Shown: positions 42,011 to 52,436 of the stretch, piece by piece
How the letters are laid out: each line of letters begins with the position of its first letter
Position numbering within the stretch: the first letter of the stretch is position 1
Assembly (NCBI GenBank): GCA_935421135.1
Contig: OW285189.1
Span: 7,213,072 to 7,277,071 of the forward strand
DNA length: 64,000 bases
From: Bugulina stolonifera
Lineage: Eukaryota > Bryozoa > Gymnolaemata > Cheilostomatida > Bugulidae
Direction of reading: 5' to 3'
Position numbers and translations under genes: made by a program
Notes under the pieces: model-generated
The model's input: the letters and a program-made list of their open reading frames with translations, nothing else
Database searches by the model: none
Told to the model about the DNA's origin: nothing

Positions 42011-42538
42011 ATGGATACATTCTCAATCTCGAATATTCTATCTGATGATAAACTCTCATCAACCTCCTTTAGAGGGGTTATGCCAAGGGATCACTTCTTA
42101 GACTCCTTCTCCCCATCTGGATCTTTTGTTTTCAACACTCAAACAAGTGAGAAAAGTGGCGAGCATTGGATCTCTGTTTTTTCGAATGGAAAAGAAATAG
42201 AGTATTTCGACTCCTATGGTCTCCCCCCTTCTATTTATCCTGATGTGGGTAAGATGTTACAACAATGGGGAATACCAATAGTATGGAATGGAGAGTGTCT
42301 ACAAGAAGAGAGTACTAACGTGTGTGGAGACTACTGCATCTTGTTCTGTCTCCTTCGAGCTCGAGGGTGGAGTATGGAGGGAATAATTACACGGCTAAGC
42401 AGAGTAGAAGGAAGAGTTCGAGATCATTCTATAAGAGCTCTATTACAACGTTTATACTATAATAAAAGAAATAATACTTTCCCACTCACAACGCATGTAA
42501 ACAATATTATGCTTTTTTCACCTTTTCACTTTGACTAG
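42011..42538 (+). CDS. Adenovirus-type cysteine protease (175 aa)
   Basis: The catalytic set is visible: H52 in SGEHWIS, D67 in IEYFDSYG, Q98 and C105 in NVCGDYC. The seven-residue Q-to-C spacing equals that of adenain, and total length is normal. In Polintons this enzyme matures virion precursors; a candidate substrate is the pVI-like protein with its MTGN/G site. It starts right after a run of A following the capsid stop and is the last plus-strand gene. 42539-42700 downstream is T-rich and carries no gene, with AATAAA at 42707 as a possible polyadenylation signal. Confidence 0.93.
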   Translation: MDTFSISNILSDDKLSSTSFRGVMPRDHFLDSFSPSGSFVFNTQTSEKSGEHWISVFSNGKEIEYFDSYGLPPSIYPDVGKMLQQWGIPIVWNGECLQEESTNVCGDYCILFCLLRARGWSMEGIITRLSRVEGRVRDHSIRALLQRLYYNKRNNTFPLTTHVNNIMLFSPFHFD

Positions 42539-42701
42539 AGAGAAATACTTCACCTTACTTATAATTCGTTTTTATACTACTATAACTAAAAAAAAAAAAA
42601 AGAGACCAATAGTTTTTATCTTACCTGCATTCTTTTTTTTTTTCTTTGCTTTTTAGATTTCTGCTTGATTCTTGATTCTTTTATTTTTTCTCTATTTATC
42701 T

Positions 42702-42949
42702 TCGTAATAAAACAATACTACTGAAGAAAGCTGCATCTTTTCTATCTTGGAATAATACTCATCCATGGGTTGTTGTGGTCTCGCCCCTATCCGAGGCCCG
42801 CTCCGGGGAGGACGGAGAGTCCACCTCGTAATAAAACAATACTACTGAAGAAAGCTGCATCTTTTCTATCTTGGAATAATACTCATCCATGGGTTGTTGT
42901 GGTCTCGCCCCTATCCGAGGCCCGCTCCGGGGAGGATGGAGAGTCCACC
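42702..42949. repeat. 124-bp exact-length tandem duplication
   Basis: 42702-42825 and 42826-42949 are two copies starting TCGTAATAAAACAATACTAC with one or two differences. The second covers the 3' end of the minus-strand ORF, so the duplication could have altered its C-terminus. Confidence 0.9.
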
Positions 42950-43143
42950 ATGTTAGAAAGATCCTTTCGGGCAGGACTCCCCACTCCTATTATTTTCCCC
43001 TTCTTCCGTGCCTCTTTTAACGCATCCACCTCTTCTTTCCTCTTCTGACTGCACTCTTCTTCCTCAATAATTCCATCCATTTGTGAGTCCGTTAAGCCCG
43101 CAAATAACTCTTCTTGGTTTTGTACTATGTTGTCAGTATCCAT
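42883..43143 (-). CDS. Small charged ORF of unknown function (86 aa)
   Basis: The minus-strand ORF starts MDTDNIVQNQEE, with a Glu/Lys-rich helical core (IIEEEECSQKRKEEV, then KEARKKGK) and a Ser/Pro/Thr-rich tail. A TATA box (43224-43233) lies about 85 bases upstream. A truncated relative in element B (25994-26209) keeps the same start and promoter. It is the only gene of element C on this strand and diverges from the palindromic minisatellite. No family is recognised. Confidence 0.55.
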   Translation of the reverse strand: MDTDNIVQNQEELFAGLTDSQMDGIIEEEECSQKRKEEVDALKEARKKGKIIGVGSPARKDLSNMVDSPSSPERASDRGETTTTHG

Positions 43144-43223
43144 TGATAATGTACTATTGTAGTAGTGTAGCTGTACAGTAGTGATGTGGTGAACTTTGAA
43201 TGCTGAGACTGTGATCCCACTCT

Positions 43224-43233
43224 CCCTTTATAC
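43224..43233 (-). promoter_or_regulatory. Leftward TATA box of element C
   Basis: GTATAAAGGG on the minus strand, same context as 26290-26299 in element B. Confidence 0.6.
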
Positions 43234-43269
43234 AACTGCTCATTTCTTGACTCCTCCCTTTTTTTTATC

Positions 43270-44021
43270 CAATCCCAATGTGACCCGATGTGAATCCGAA
43301 GCCTTCCGATGTGAATCCGAAGCCTCCCGATGCATCCCGATGTGAATCCGAAGCCTTCCGATGCATCCCGATGTGATTCCGAAGCTTCCCGATGCATCCC
43401 GATGTGAATCCGAAGCTTCCCGATGCATCCCGATGTGATTCCGAAGCTTCCCGATGCATCCCGATGTGATTCCGAAGCTTCCCGATGCATCCCGATGTGA
43501 ATCCGAAGCTTCCCGATGCATCCCGATGTGATTCCGAAGCTTCCCGATGCATCCCGATGTGATTCCGAAGCTTCCCGATGCATCCCGATGTGATTCCGAA
43601 GCTTCCCGATGCATCCCGATGTGATTCCGAAGCTTCCCGATGCATCCCGATGCATCCCGATGTGAATTGACACATCGGGATGCATCGGGAAGCTTCGGAA
43701 TCACATCGGGATGCATCGGGATGCATCGGGAAGCTTCGGAATCACATCGGGATGCATCGGGAAGCTTCGGATTCACATCGGGATGCATCGGGAAGCTTCG
43801 GAATCACATCGGGATGCATCGGGAAGCTTCGGAATCACATCGGGATGCATCGGGAGGCTTCGGATTCACATCGGGGTGCATCGGGAGGCTTCGGATTCAC
43901 ATCGGGGTGCATCGGGAGGCTTCGGATTCACATCGGGGTGCATCGGGAGGCTTCGGATTCACATCGGGGTGCATCGGGAGGCTTCGGATTCACATCGGGA
44001 GGCTTCGGATTCACATCGGGG
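43270..44021. repeat. Giant palindromic minisatellite of element C (about 750 bp)
   Basis: A left half of units CCCGATGTGATTCCGAAGCT plus TCCCGATGCAT (31 bp) is mirrored by a right half of the reverse complement, meeting at GTGAATTGACAC near 43660-43671. About a dozen units lie on each side. Units in the outer right half change to GGGAGGCTTCGGATTCACAT. Long open frames on both strands are artefacts of the period. It sits between divergent promoters, as in element B. Confidence 0.93.
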
Positions 44022-44027
44022 TGGGGA

Positions 44028-44260
44028 AATGGTTAGACTCCGCCCACTGAATACTACTATTTAAGGTATAAGTTTCTCACTCTAGCAGTATGAACAATCA
44101 GCCTCTAGTCAACAGAGTGAGAGTAAACAGAGACAGCTACCTACTAGTCAGTGCCTGATCAGAGATGTCAACAAGTAGAACATAAGGTTAGTGTTAAATG
44201 GAGTAATTGGCAGCAATTGTGAAGTGTTTATTGTATAAAATGCTATCAAGCTAAAAAATA
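44028..44260 (+). promoter_or_regulatory. Orphan promoter and leader exon in element C
   Basis: It is nearly the same as 26860-27070 of element B: CTCCGCCCACTG, TATA-like TATTTAAGGTAT (44058-44069), leader with the same seven-codon ORF and a GTTAGT donor. In B this leader precedes the ankyrin gene. In C the similarity stops at about 44255 and the right TIR follows from 44319, so no gene remains to be transcribed. Confidence 0.6.
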
Positions 44261-44318
44261 ACTCACACCCTACTACTATATATTTTTATAGGGAGGCTAA
44301 ACAATTTAATATATTACA

Positions 44319-45041
44319 TTATAGTCCCACCCCAGTGGAACTCGGAATGGGCGGCGGGCCGCTGCCTAGTCGCTTGGCCCGGTGGATACGGGGCACCGGC
44401 GTCGCCTCCACGTGTACGGTCGGCGCCGCACGCAACGTGGGCGGACGCGGCTTGACCGCCTCAAACGATTGGTCGTTCGGGTGAGTGGGGGTTGCGGGGT
44501 GGGGAGGGTGGGCGGCGGTGGAGGAGGGGTGGCGGTGATGACGGTGATGGCGGCGGCGGCGGCGGCGGCGGTGGTGGTGGTGGTGGCGGCGGCGGCGGCG
44601 GTGGCGGTGGTGGTGGTGGCGGCGGTGGTGGTGGTGGCGGTGGTGGCGGCGGCGGCGGTGGCGGCGACGGTGGTGAGGGCGGTGGTGGTGGCGGCGGCGG
44701 CGGCGGTGGTGAGGGCGGCGGTGGCGGCGGCGGCGACGGCGGTGGCGCGGACGGGACGAGGGCGGTGGCGGGGAGGAGGGAGGAGTGGGAGGTGGGGGAG
44801 GGGGAGGGGAGGAGGGTGGGAAGGAGGAAGGGAAGGGGTCGTGGCCGGGTTCGGGGTCAAGTGTGCAAATGTTTTTTCGACCAATCAGAAGGGGGGATTT
44901 TGGGGTGACCTTGGCAAGGTCGTGTGCAAAATTTTTGTGCTCTTCTGTGATTGGTTGAAATCGGAAATACCGGCTTGTGATTGGTTGAAAACAGGGGTCA
45001 ATGAGTGCGTGTCTGTCTAGAAGTGCACTGACTATACTACT
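44319..45041. repeat. Right terminal inverted repeat of element C (723 bp)
   Basis: Inverse of 34160-34882, the same over all stretches compared, including the GGN tract (about 44525-44755). The matching state of such an unstable tract suggests recent copying or gene conversion between the ends. Confidence 0.95.
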
Positions 45042-45825
45042 GACATCGTAGCATAATTTTTCCAGGATAATAATATAGTGGTTTATTTACGACGAACGAG
45101 TGAAAACTGTAAAATAAACATAATACAATACATGTATAACATTTATCTTAGCTCAATGGCTATTTGAATGGGTACATACATGAGTGAGAATAGACATGTA
45201 TTATGTAACAGTAGAATAACAAGAGAGTAGAAAAGCAATATACATGTAATACAAATGGCAGTATATTTGGTATGTTCTTACCTCAGTGCTCCATAGTTGA
45301 TATAATAATAATAATATTGTCAGGATTGATACTGTACTATAACATAAACTTGAAAAGGATAGATAGAATTTGAGATTGAGTTATTGCACTTAGTACAGCA
45401 CAATGAACAAAGAACATGCACAGCAGGGGCTAAAACAAATCATCACATCACTGCGACCAATCAGATGGTCCGCTCCAGGAGTCATGTGACCAAAGAGCAC
45501 TGCACACGAATGCCACAGTGAAAAATGCTCCCACACAGTGCCAGCTACATTGATTATACATGTATGTGATCATTCAGGAGTTGAGCAGTCTTTACAGTAT
45601 ACAATCTTACGGCACACTTTTCTCTGTTATAATATGTCATTACTCTATTTAGGAGTTATACACTCTCTTTTTAATATGTACTATTAATCACACGCAATTA
45701 TACAGGAGTTGTGTGCTCTCTATATAATGAATTCTAGTTACTACTTACATGTACTTTAAACAATATACTGTAATAGAGACAATACTCTGGAAAAGTATAT
45801 ACAATACTGTACTACATCTGAAGAT

Positions 45826-46056
45826 GTTGATATGGGTCAATAGATTTTGTAGGGTTTTGAACAGTATAACAATATACGGTATTACAAGACACATTTATTC
45901 CTTATATTTGGATGCTAATCCTAGTATGATGTCTTCATCAGAGTTGTGTATTGTATTGCTTTGGAGATCATACAAGCAAATTAGTGGATATTATACAATT
46001 TGGAAACATGTGACCATTATACTGGAGTTGTGTACACATTGTACTGGAAATATTTA
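45826..46056 (+). pseudogene. Conserved 240-bp block, copy 2
   Basis: Counterpart of 8341-8580 with the helical translation (YGITRHIYSLYLDANPS). Upstream the frame differs by one base from the 63576 copy. Role unknown. Confidence 0.35.
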
Positions 46057-46606
46057 ATTATACAGGAGTTGTGTGCTCTCTACATAATATACTACACAAT
46101 ACACACCAATAAGCTATAAAAGATCTCAGAGTTATGTTCAAATGACTACAGGGCAGTGGATGGGGACACAACTCCAGAGAAGTAATCAAGTCAAAATTTT
46201 TTTAGAGATTTTTATAAATTTATTACGGTCAAAATATTTGGATTGACCGTTTACGACATACGTTATACATGACTGTACTGTACCATCAAGGTTTGATCCG
46301 TTATTCGCTTGCGCCATCTGCTTCATTACCACCGCAGGCAGGAACCATAACTATTCCCAGAGTGACTTCAGTCACCTGCACACTGTAAATATACATCACT
46401 CAGTCACCACTACATGTATATACACTAATCATAAAATAGTCTGCATGTAACTAGTTTATATTATTTGTCTTTGTTGAAAGGACACAATTCCAATCAGATT
46501 GTCTACATTTAACTGATCATAGATGAAAACACATGAATGCACTGTTTTATGGTATGGTAACCATTGTTGAGTTTGTAACTAAGAGATATATCTCTATCAA
46601 CATAAT

Positions 46607-48553
46607 ATACGGAGTAATGTTTCCTTTGTTGAACGTAACGTCACCAGTTTACTGCAAACTTTAGTAGAAGACGAATTTGAACTTTTATTGAAGTTGTGTA
46701 TTAGTGTGTTATATAACTATTATCACAAGATGTGTGTGATGGAAGATGTATTCTTTGACTGTGTAGAGTATATCAATGATAATGATGAGGATGTTTATAT
46801 CGATGCTGTGGAATCATTCGGTAAGTTTGACTTACTCTATGATGTCATATTATACTGTAATAATATACTGTTATGTATTTACGTTCCCTGTAGCAATTTG
46901 AGATGTGCCTGCACATGCACATACATGTATAGGTGTACAAGTATATTAGTACATGAGTTCTACCAAATTTTTATATATTATTATATACACTCACTGTTGG
47001 TAACTTATTATTCTACATGTACTACTGATTCAACTGTAGATAAGGGTTCAATGGTCGATGATTCTGAGAACGTTGAGAGAGTGAATCCAGAAACTGAAAA
47101 TCTGTTTGAGCCTGAAAGGAAGGCAAATGGTGAGTTAATGTAGAGATATACATGTACAATGTACCTGCAATTCTATAGCGCTTTGTTTTAGAAATAAACC
47201 AAAGTTGGTCAGCATGAAGGCATACAGGTTTATGTGCACTGGTGAGTTGCAGATGGAAAGTTGATTTGGAAATTTGACTATTTTCAGTAGCCATTTATTC
47301 TGAGAAGAAAGAGAAACCAGAGATCAAAGGTAACAGTGACCGTGGAGAAACCGAAGATATCAATAAGGCTATTTTAGAGGCTGGCTCAATAGTCATTTAT
47401 TCTGAGAAGAAAGAGAAACCAGAGATCAAAGGCAACGATGACCGTGGAGAGAAGCCAGGAACCAGAAATAACAGTAAGGCTATTTTGGAGGCTGGCTCAG
47501 TAGCCATTTATTCTGAGAAGAAAGAGAAACCAGAACCCAAAACCATCAATAAGCCTGGAGAGAACCCGGAAGCCGGAAATAACAGTAAGGTTGAAGAGAA
47601 AGCCGGGACAAAAGAAAACAATGAGATTGGAGAGAAATCAGAGGGTGAGTTGGTGGACAGTCATAGTCTAACATTATAGGACTAGTTCGAGTTCTACCAA
47701 ACACTAGAGATATAGTAATAGATGCTTCTGTTAAATAGCATTTGATTCTACAACTAGAATCCCTCCCATGGTCTTCTGTTACTCTACAACATGTTGTATT
47801 GGTGTCAGTGTAGGCTGAGATCTAGCACATGGTATATACATGTAATTTCTGATTGCACAGATGCTGATAGACCAACAGCTATACAGGCATATGATGCAGC
47901 TATCTGGCAGGAACATAATAACATGTCCACTAGTGACAACAACACCAAACATGTACATGTAAGTTAAAATGATGGATTCTTTTAACAAAAAGAAGAGTAA
48001 CATATGTGAAACTCTACTCTAGCAAAATGTGGTTTTATTTGTAATACATGTTTATGGGAAATACATGACTTGATAAAAACTGTTATTGTTTTCCATAGAA
48101 ATTACCTGCACTGAATGACTCACCTGCGGGCTGTAGCTATGAGTTTGATCCTAAGAAAGATCTGAACGAGTTTAAAGTAAGTCTGAAGTTTATATTACAA
48201 TTAAGTTTATAAATAAGCAGAAGTTATAGTAAACCAATTTAGTCAATCTATATTTATATTGCGTATCTATAACATGCTACTGTAAGGTCAAGGATAAATG
48301 TATGTTTCCATTAACCTGCCGTCACGTGACTGAGTATATCCTGTACTTACGACTATATAATAATTAGTGCATTGTGTATAATAATATACTTTAGATGTAC
48401 AGAAACTCTCTAGGAGATGGTGAAACCGAGACTGAGTCCATAAGACCTGTAAGATGCGACAGATTCCAGCGTGCCGGCAGAAGGATAAGAAAGTTTTTCA
48501 TGAACCACATCTGCTGCTGCGTCAGGAATAATGAAGAGAGAATAGGGGAGTGA
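46607..48553 (+). CDS. Unknown spliced gene, copy 2 (start codon changed)
   Basis: Exons 46607-46820, 47040-47129, 47288-47644, 47861-47958, 48099-48176 and 48395-48553 correspond to copy 1 with the same phases. Differences: the copy-1 ATG is ATA here (46607-46609); exon 3 uses a shifted acceptor (TTTTCAG, 47281-47287) and holds three copies of the YSEKKEKPE repeat instead of two; and the stop is shifted, giving a slightly longer C-terminus (ending ERIGE). With no other in-frame ATG near the 5' end of exon 1, either translation starts downstream or the true first exon is upstream in both copies, or this copy is dying. Confidence 0.5.
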
Positions 48554-48817
48554 GAAATGTTCTATTAATACCATTATAATACAAATATCTATATAATGTA
48601 TTTATTCAGTTATAATAAATAATATTATTAAATAAACTACTCTCATTGTGTTTTAAACTAATCTATAATTGTGAGGCACCACTTAATATGGTTGGAATAA
48701 CATGTTATCGAGAATGCTACAGAGCAATTACATCACTATGCTGTATCTCCGGTAGCCTCGATCTAGAATGGTGTCTTCCTGTGATTGGTGAGATATACAT
48801 AAACACTATAAACTGCA

Positions 48818-50599
48818 CTGCCCATTTCTGCAAAAACACTGGAACTCAATTTTTTTAAAAATTGGTTTTTTTTGCATAAATGGTGTTGGAATACCATCTT
48901 ACATCATGTGCTAAAATTATTTTAGAAAACAATTGGTCCTTGTGGGTTTTTTGGAGGAGCAGAAACACTGTATCTCTATATTGGCACTCGCGATTGTCTG
49001 CAAAAATAATGTAACTCCAGATTCCAACACATACAGTGCAATTTCGTCTCATTTTTTTTCTGGAGTTGACTATTTAAGTCCGTTTTTATCCTTTCACATC
49101 TCCTACATGACTCTATCATGAATCTATACGAACCAAAGTGAATTATAATGTATCTGGAGCCCCAGTAGCAGGCCCAGTAGCAGGCCCAGTAGCAGGGCTG
49201 TCTCAGCAAATATTTATTATCAGTTCCAATGAATCCATTATGGAGGCTGTGTGGAGTCTAACTTGCTTTGACTGTCAGCATGGTACAACTAAAGAGCACT
49301 AATTGTATGTTGGTACTCTGCATCATGATTGTACTCAGATTTTACGCAGATTTAACTCAGATTTATTTAATGTGGAACATTTTTGCCCACATCCTTACAA
49401 TTTCCTTGTCATACAAGTCTTATAAAAGTGTGCCATTTAATCATCTCATATCCTATCCAAAGCACTAGTCTTTACATAATATATATGCATTTTTCTTTTC
49501 TTGCACAAAGCCTTTCGGTGGTTGTAGCTTCCATATAAATATAAATATTTTTATGACACGCTCGGTTAAAAATACGATCTGGTTGAAAATAATACGATCC
49601 GTAAATATTGACAAAACGGACAATGAAATATTCTACCATCTGCTGAAGAAGATGTGCTTCTGGCAACGTATAGAAGGTAGTGCTCCATATAATATGTTCC
49701 TTAAACTGGACCAGCATTACATGAGCGCTTTCCCAATATTTGAAAACAATAGCACTTATACGACAACTTTCTGTTTATAGATGCTAAATATTATGTGCAT
49801 AGATGTAATAAAATATGTGAAAATAAACCACATGGTTGAGAATTTAGAAGTATTGGGACAATCACCACATGGCTATTATGTTGGAAATTCTGGGCACATT
49901 ATTGCAGAAGGACTAGAAGCACTTGGGAAGAAAAAATGTGATACATGACATCATAATCGAGTTTAATTTTATAAAAAATCAAAACCCAAAGTAAGAGTTG
50001 AGCCTCTTAAGACATCCAAAAAGCAAGAGCCATACAATCAACAAACGATTTCAGTTTTGCAGATGCTGCACACCTCATTAGCAAGAAAAGATAATCAGAA
50101 TCGAGTAAACCGAGTGTAGATATTTTATATTGAGTTGGATTTACAGAAATCTATGTTTCAACCTCATAATATCGGTGTAATGGGACGGTACTGTCTGTCA
50201 CAAATGCGAATATAGTCTGTATGTGTGCTTCTACATTGATTGCACTAATTTACAAGCTCATGCATTGTTTTCACAGACATTATTTGCTGATATAACTTCA
50301 ATATTGTCTGCAGAAACACTGTAATTCATTAGATGCATTATTTTTGCAGACAATCATTGAAGAGAGCCCAGCACGATGATTGTCCACAAAAACAATGTAA
50401 CTGGATTAGTTAGTTAAAAAATGAAAATACAGCAATAAAATTGGCACCTTTAAACAGAGAATGCCATTCTGGTTCTGAATATATTATTTGTTTGTATTTC
50501 TAGGATGAATACAATTGGAGGGCTCAACTCAAACGCGTTTAGCCTTCTCCTGTAAAATTACATTATAGTGAGTTACATTGTTTTTGTGGAAAAGGGCAG
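48818..50599. mobile_element. Non-autonomous DNA transposon (1782 bp) with reiterated subterminal motif
   Basis: Present in copy 2 and absent from copy 1 (near 11250). The ends are inverted: CTGCCCATTTCTGCAAAAAC and the complement of CTGCCCTTTTCCACAAAAAC, continuing for about 30 bp. They are flanked by TGCA (48814-48817 and 50600-50603), a probable 4-bp duplication. The motif TGCAAAAACACTGTAACTC recurs in variants near 49000, 50313, 50388 and at both ends. A 75-codon ORF (49553-49780) starting MTRSVKNTIWLK has no recognised domain, and no transposase is seen. I could not assign a superfamily. Confidence 0.8.
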
Positions 50600-50811
50600 T
50601 GCAGCTCTACAAGCAGTTTCTCTCAGATTTTGCACTAAAAGAAATAATTATACACCTTTCAAGTTTTACTCTGCATCTACATTGTATATTCTCTTTTAGT
50701 TTAGCTTACTGACAAACTCTACCTTCAACAGCTGTACAACTCTGCTGACCTATCACTATCTTTATTTTAGGGATTCATGTAATACTCATATAATACTGCA
50801 TTCTTATTGCA

Positions 50812-51030
50812 GTGGCGAATCCAGGTATGGAGAGTGGATGGTGCAAAATAGATAGCTGGTGTTTGAAAGGCAAAACTTCACTTTTCATATGTGGGGACGC
50901 GCTGTCACACTGTGTTGCAGCGTCCCTTCCAGCTGGGGGGTTTGGGGATGCTGTGAGCCCCCCAACGGGTTTCGGGGCAGTGCCCCGGCCGCCAAGCAAA
51001 ATCCTGGCATCTGTGGGTCTAGGAGGGTTT
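50812..51030. repeat. Unclassified GC-richer repeat, copy 2
   Basis: Counterpart of 11465-11690 (GTGGCGAATCCAGGTATGG onward). The open frames on both strands are not supported as genes. 51031-51346 is AT-rich with nothing recognised. Confidence 0.45.
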
Positions 51031-51346
51031 AAGAGCCAGAATCAGTTCAGCTCATTAAAATTAATGAGTTTGAGGCATGTCGAGTTTGGTTGAATAGTTG
51101 TAACTAACCTACATGTATATAATTGTTCTGTTTGAAAATGAAGCATAAAGTTAATAATGATAAATAATATATTTATGCAATAAATAATATAATTATATAA
51201 ATGTAAAATGAATAAAAATATTCATCTTTTTATCTATTTTATACGGTCTAGAAATAAATAAAACAGACACAAAGTTTCTTGTAATTGAGATGTGACAATG
51301 GTGCTTATTCAATTCCAACTTATAAATGGCTAGAATGGCTGAAATG

Positions 51347-52132
51347 TTGTAATGTTTTGGGGGTATTGTATGCATGTCGTCCTAAGGCGACCCCGTGTCA
51401 AAATGAAGAACCTATGAGTGGTGCTAGGTCTTCTCATTACAAGAAAAATCAACAGGTACTAGTAGTCCAATGACTACTCAAGACGACCCACGTGGTCCCG
51501 AGTCAATGCTATCTTGCTATACTGAGAAAGAGCATGTTCCGACCTAGCAGGAAGTTTGGGAGGCAAGTTCGGGGACCTTGACAACTGGAACGACCTATAC
51601 TATGAAGTGAGGACTCTGTATAGGTAGTATAGAAGTGTCTTTATTGAGATCCAAGCATCAACTGAGACAATGAACATAAAAATAATGTGCTTTATATACT
51701 ATTAGAACTTCCAGAGGAAGTTCCGGTATAAAGGCCAACGTAGTGTTGTAAAAGGCTGACGTAATGTCGGCTGGAAATTGCACAACAAGACGGCGGCCGG
51801 AAGCCCGAGGCTGACTCAAAACATGTTGGGTACAACAAAAAATGCTTAAAAATATCCAATTCATGTACAAAATCAATATCAGCTAATTCTGAGAGATCGG
51901 CCCTCTTTACATGGGTATAAAAAGGACAATATTGCTCAGTAGTGCACATTACAAGTATATAAGTGTCTAGTAATTATAAGGGTATTGTCAAAGCATGCAT
52001 AACAATGTAGGTATGAGTTAAAATATAGGTAAGACTAGACAAGTAGAGCCATGACAACTACTTTGCACTTAGGGTGTTATAAAGTCCATCAGGCAAGCTT
52101 AGGTTGTGTAAACAAATGCCCTGATCATTACA
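51347..52132 (-). repeat. Solo LTR, family R1 (antisense)
   Basis: It begins TGTAATGTTTTGG and ends CATTACA. It contains a reversed polyadenylation signal (TTTATTG near 51635) and a reversed TATA region, so the retrotransposon sense is the minus strand. No internal coding region is attached. 52133-52430 is AT-rich without a gene. Confidence 0.65.
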
Positions 52133-52436
52133 ATATTTACACGGATCAAGAAAGATGATAACATATCACATTTTTTTGAACCTCTAGATACATTTTAAAA
52201 TAATATTTTCATGCTAGGCTGACACACACATTTAAATAATTAGCAAAAATAATCAACAAAATCAAAAAAATTAAGAAAACAAAAAATTTTGAAATTTCAA
52301 GTGGTGTATCTGCACCACTGGCACCCCTCTGGATCTACCCTTGTATTGCTACATCTGATTATACCTGAGTGGTCTTCTCTCTATGTAAGAATATAACACA
52401 TTGTAAGCTACATGTAATTCTACAGGAGTCGAGAAG

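Larger units (their letters stand above)
34160..45041. mobile_element. Polinton-type element C (10,882 bp) with full virion module but no polymerase
   Basis: The ends are AGTAGTATAGTCAGTGCAC and its reverse complement, flanked by a 6-bp duplication GACATC (34154-34159 and 45042-45047). The terminal repeats are exactly 723 bp each. Ten genes lie head-to-tail on the plus strand (34939-42538), with small gaps or overlaps, followed by one minus-strand ORF and a palindromic minisatellite. Present: ATPase, integrase, minor and major capsid proteins, pVI-like protein and protease, all uninterrupted. Absent: the protein-primed family B DNA polymerase of canonical Mavericks/Polintons, whose length (over 1000 codons) could not be hidden here. 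The intact genes and matching TIRs indicate a recent insertion. Confidence 0.95.
34117..45548. repeat. 0.54-kb unclassified insertion that itself hosts element C
   Basis: Compared with copy 1 (near 8097), copy 2 has extra sequence between two copies of ATTGATTATA (34107-34116 and 45549-45558). Leaving out element C, the extra sequence is 34117-34159 plus 45048-45548. Its ends, GCTGCGTTGGC and GCCAGCTAC, are only weakly inverted. It has no coding potential; 45048-45548 is AT-rich with one CCAATCAGATGGTCC block. It is probably a small non-autonomous DNA transposon with an 8-10-bp duplication. Confidence 0.6.
21869..51190. other. Host segmental copy 2, expanded by insertions
   Basis: It is collinear with 1580-11815. 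It is interrupted by element B at 24363, a 0.54-kb repeat containing element C at about 34117-45548, and a DNA transposon at 48818. Outside these the two copies differ by scattered substitutions and small indels. The 23017-24015 stretch contains an R1-type LTR relic (about 23210-23745) and no gene. Confidence 0.9.

Noticed and set aside
43125..44064. Overlapping open frames of Ser-His-Arg-Asp-Ala type on both strands (also 26306-26893 and 17393-18561)
   Set aside because: The minisatellite units lack stop codons in several frames; the same peptides appear on both strands because the array is palindromic.
49553..49780. 75-codon ORF in the 1.78-kb transposon as a transposase
   Set aside because: Too short, with no DDE-type motif or DNA-binding domain visible.
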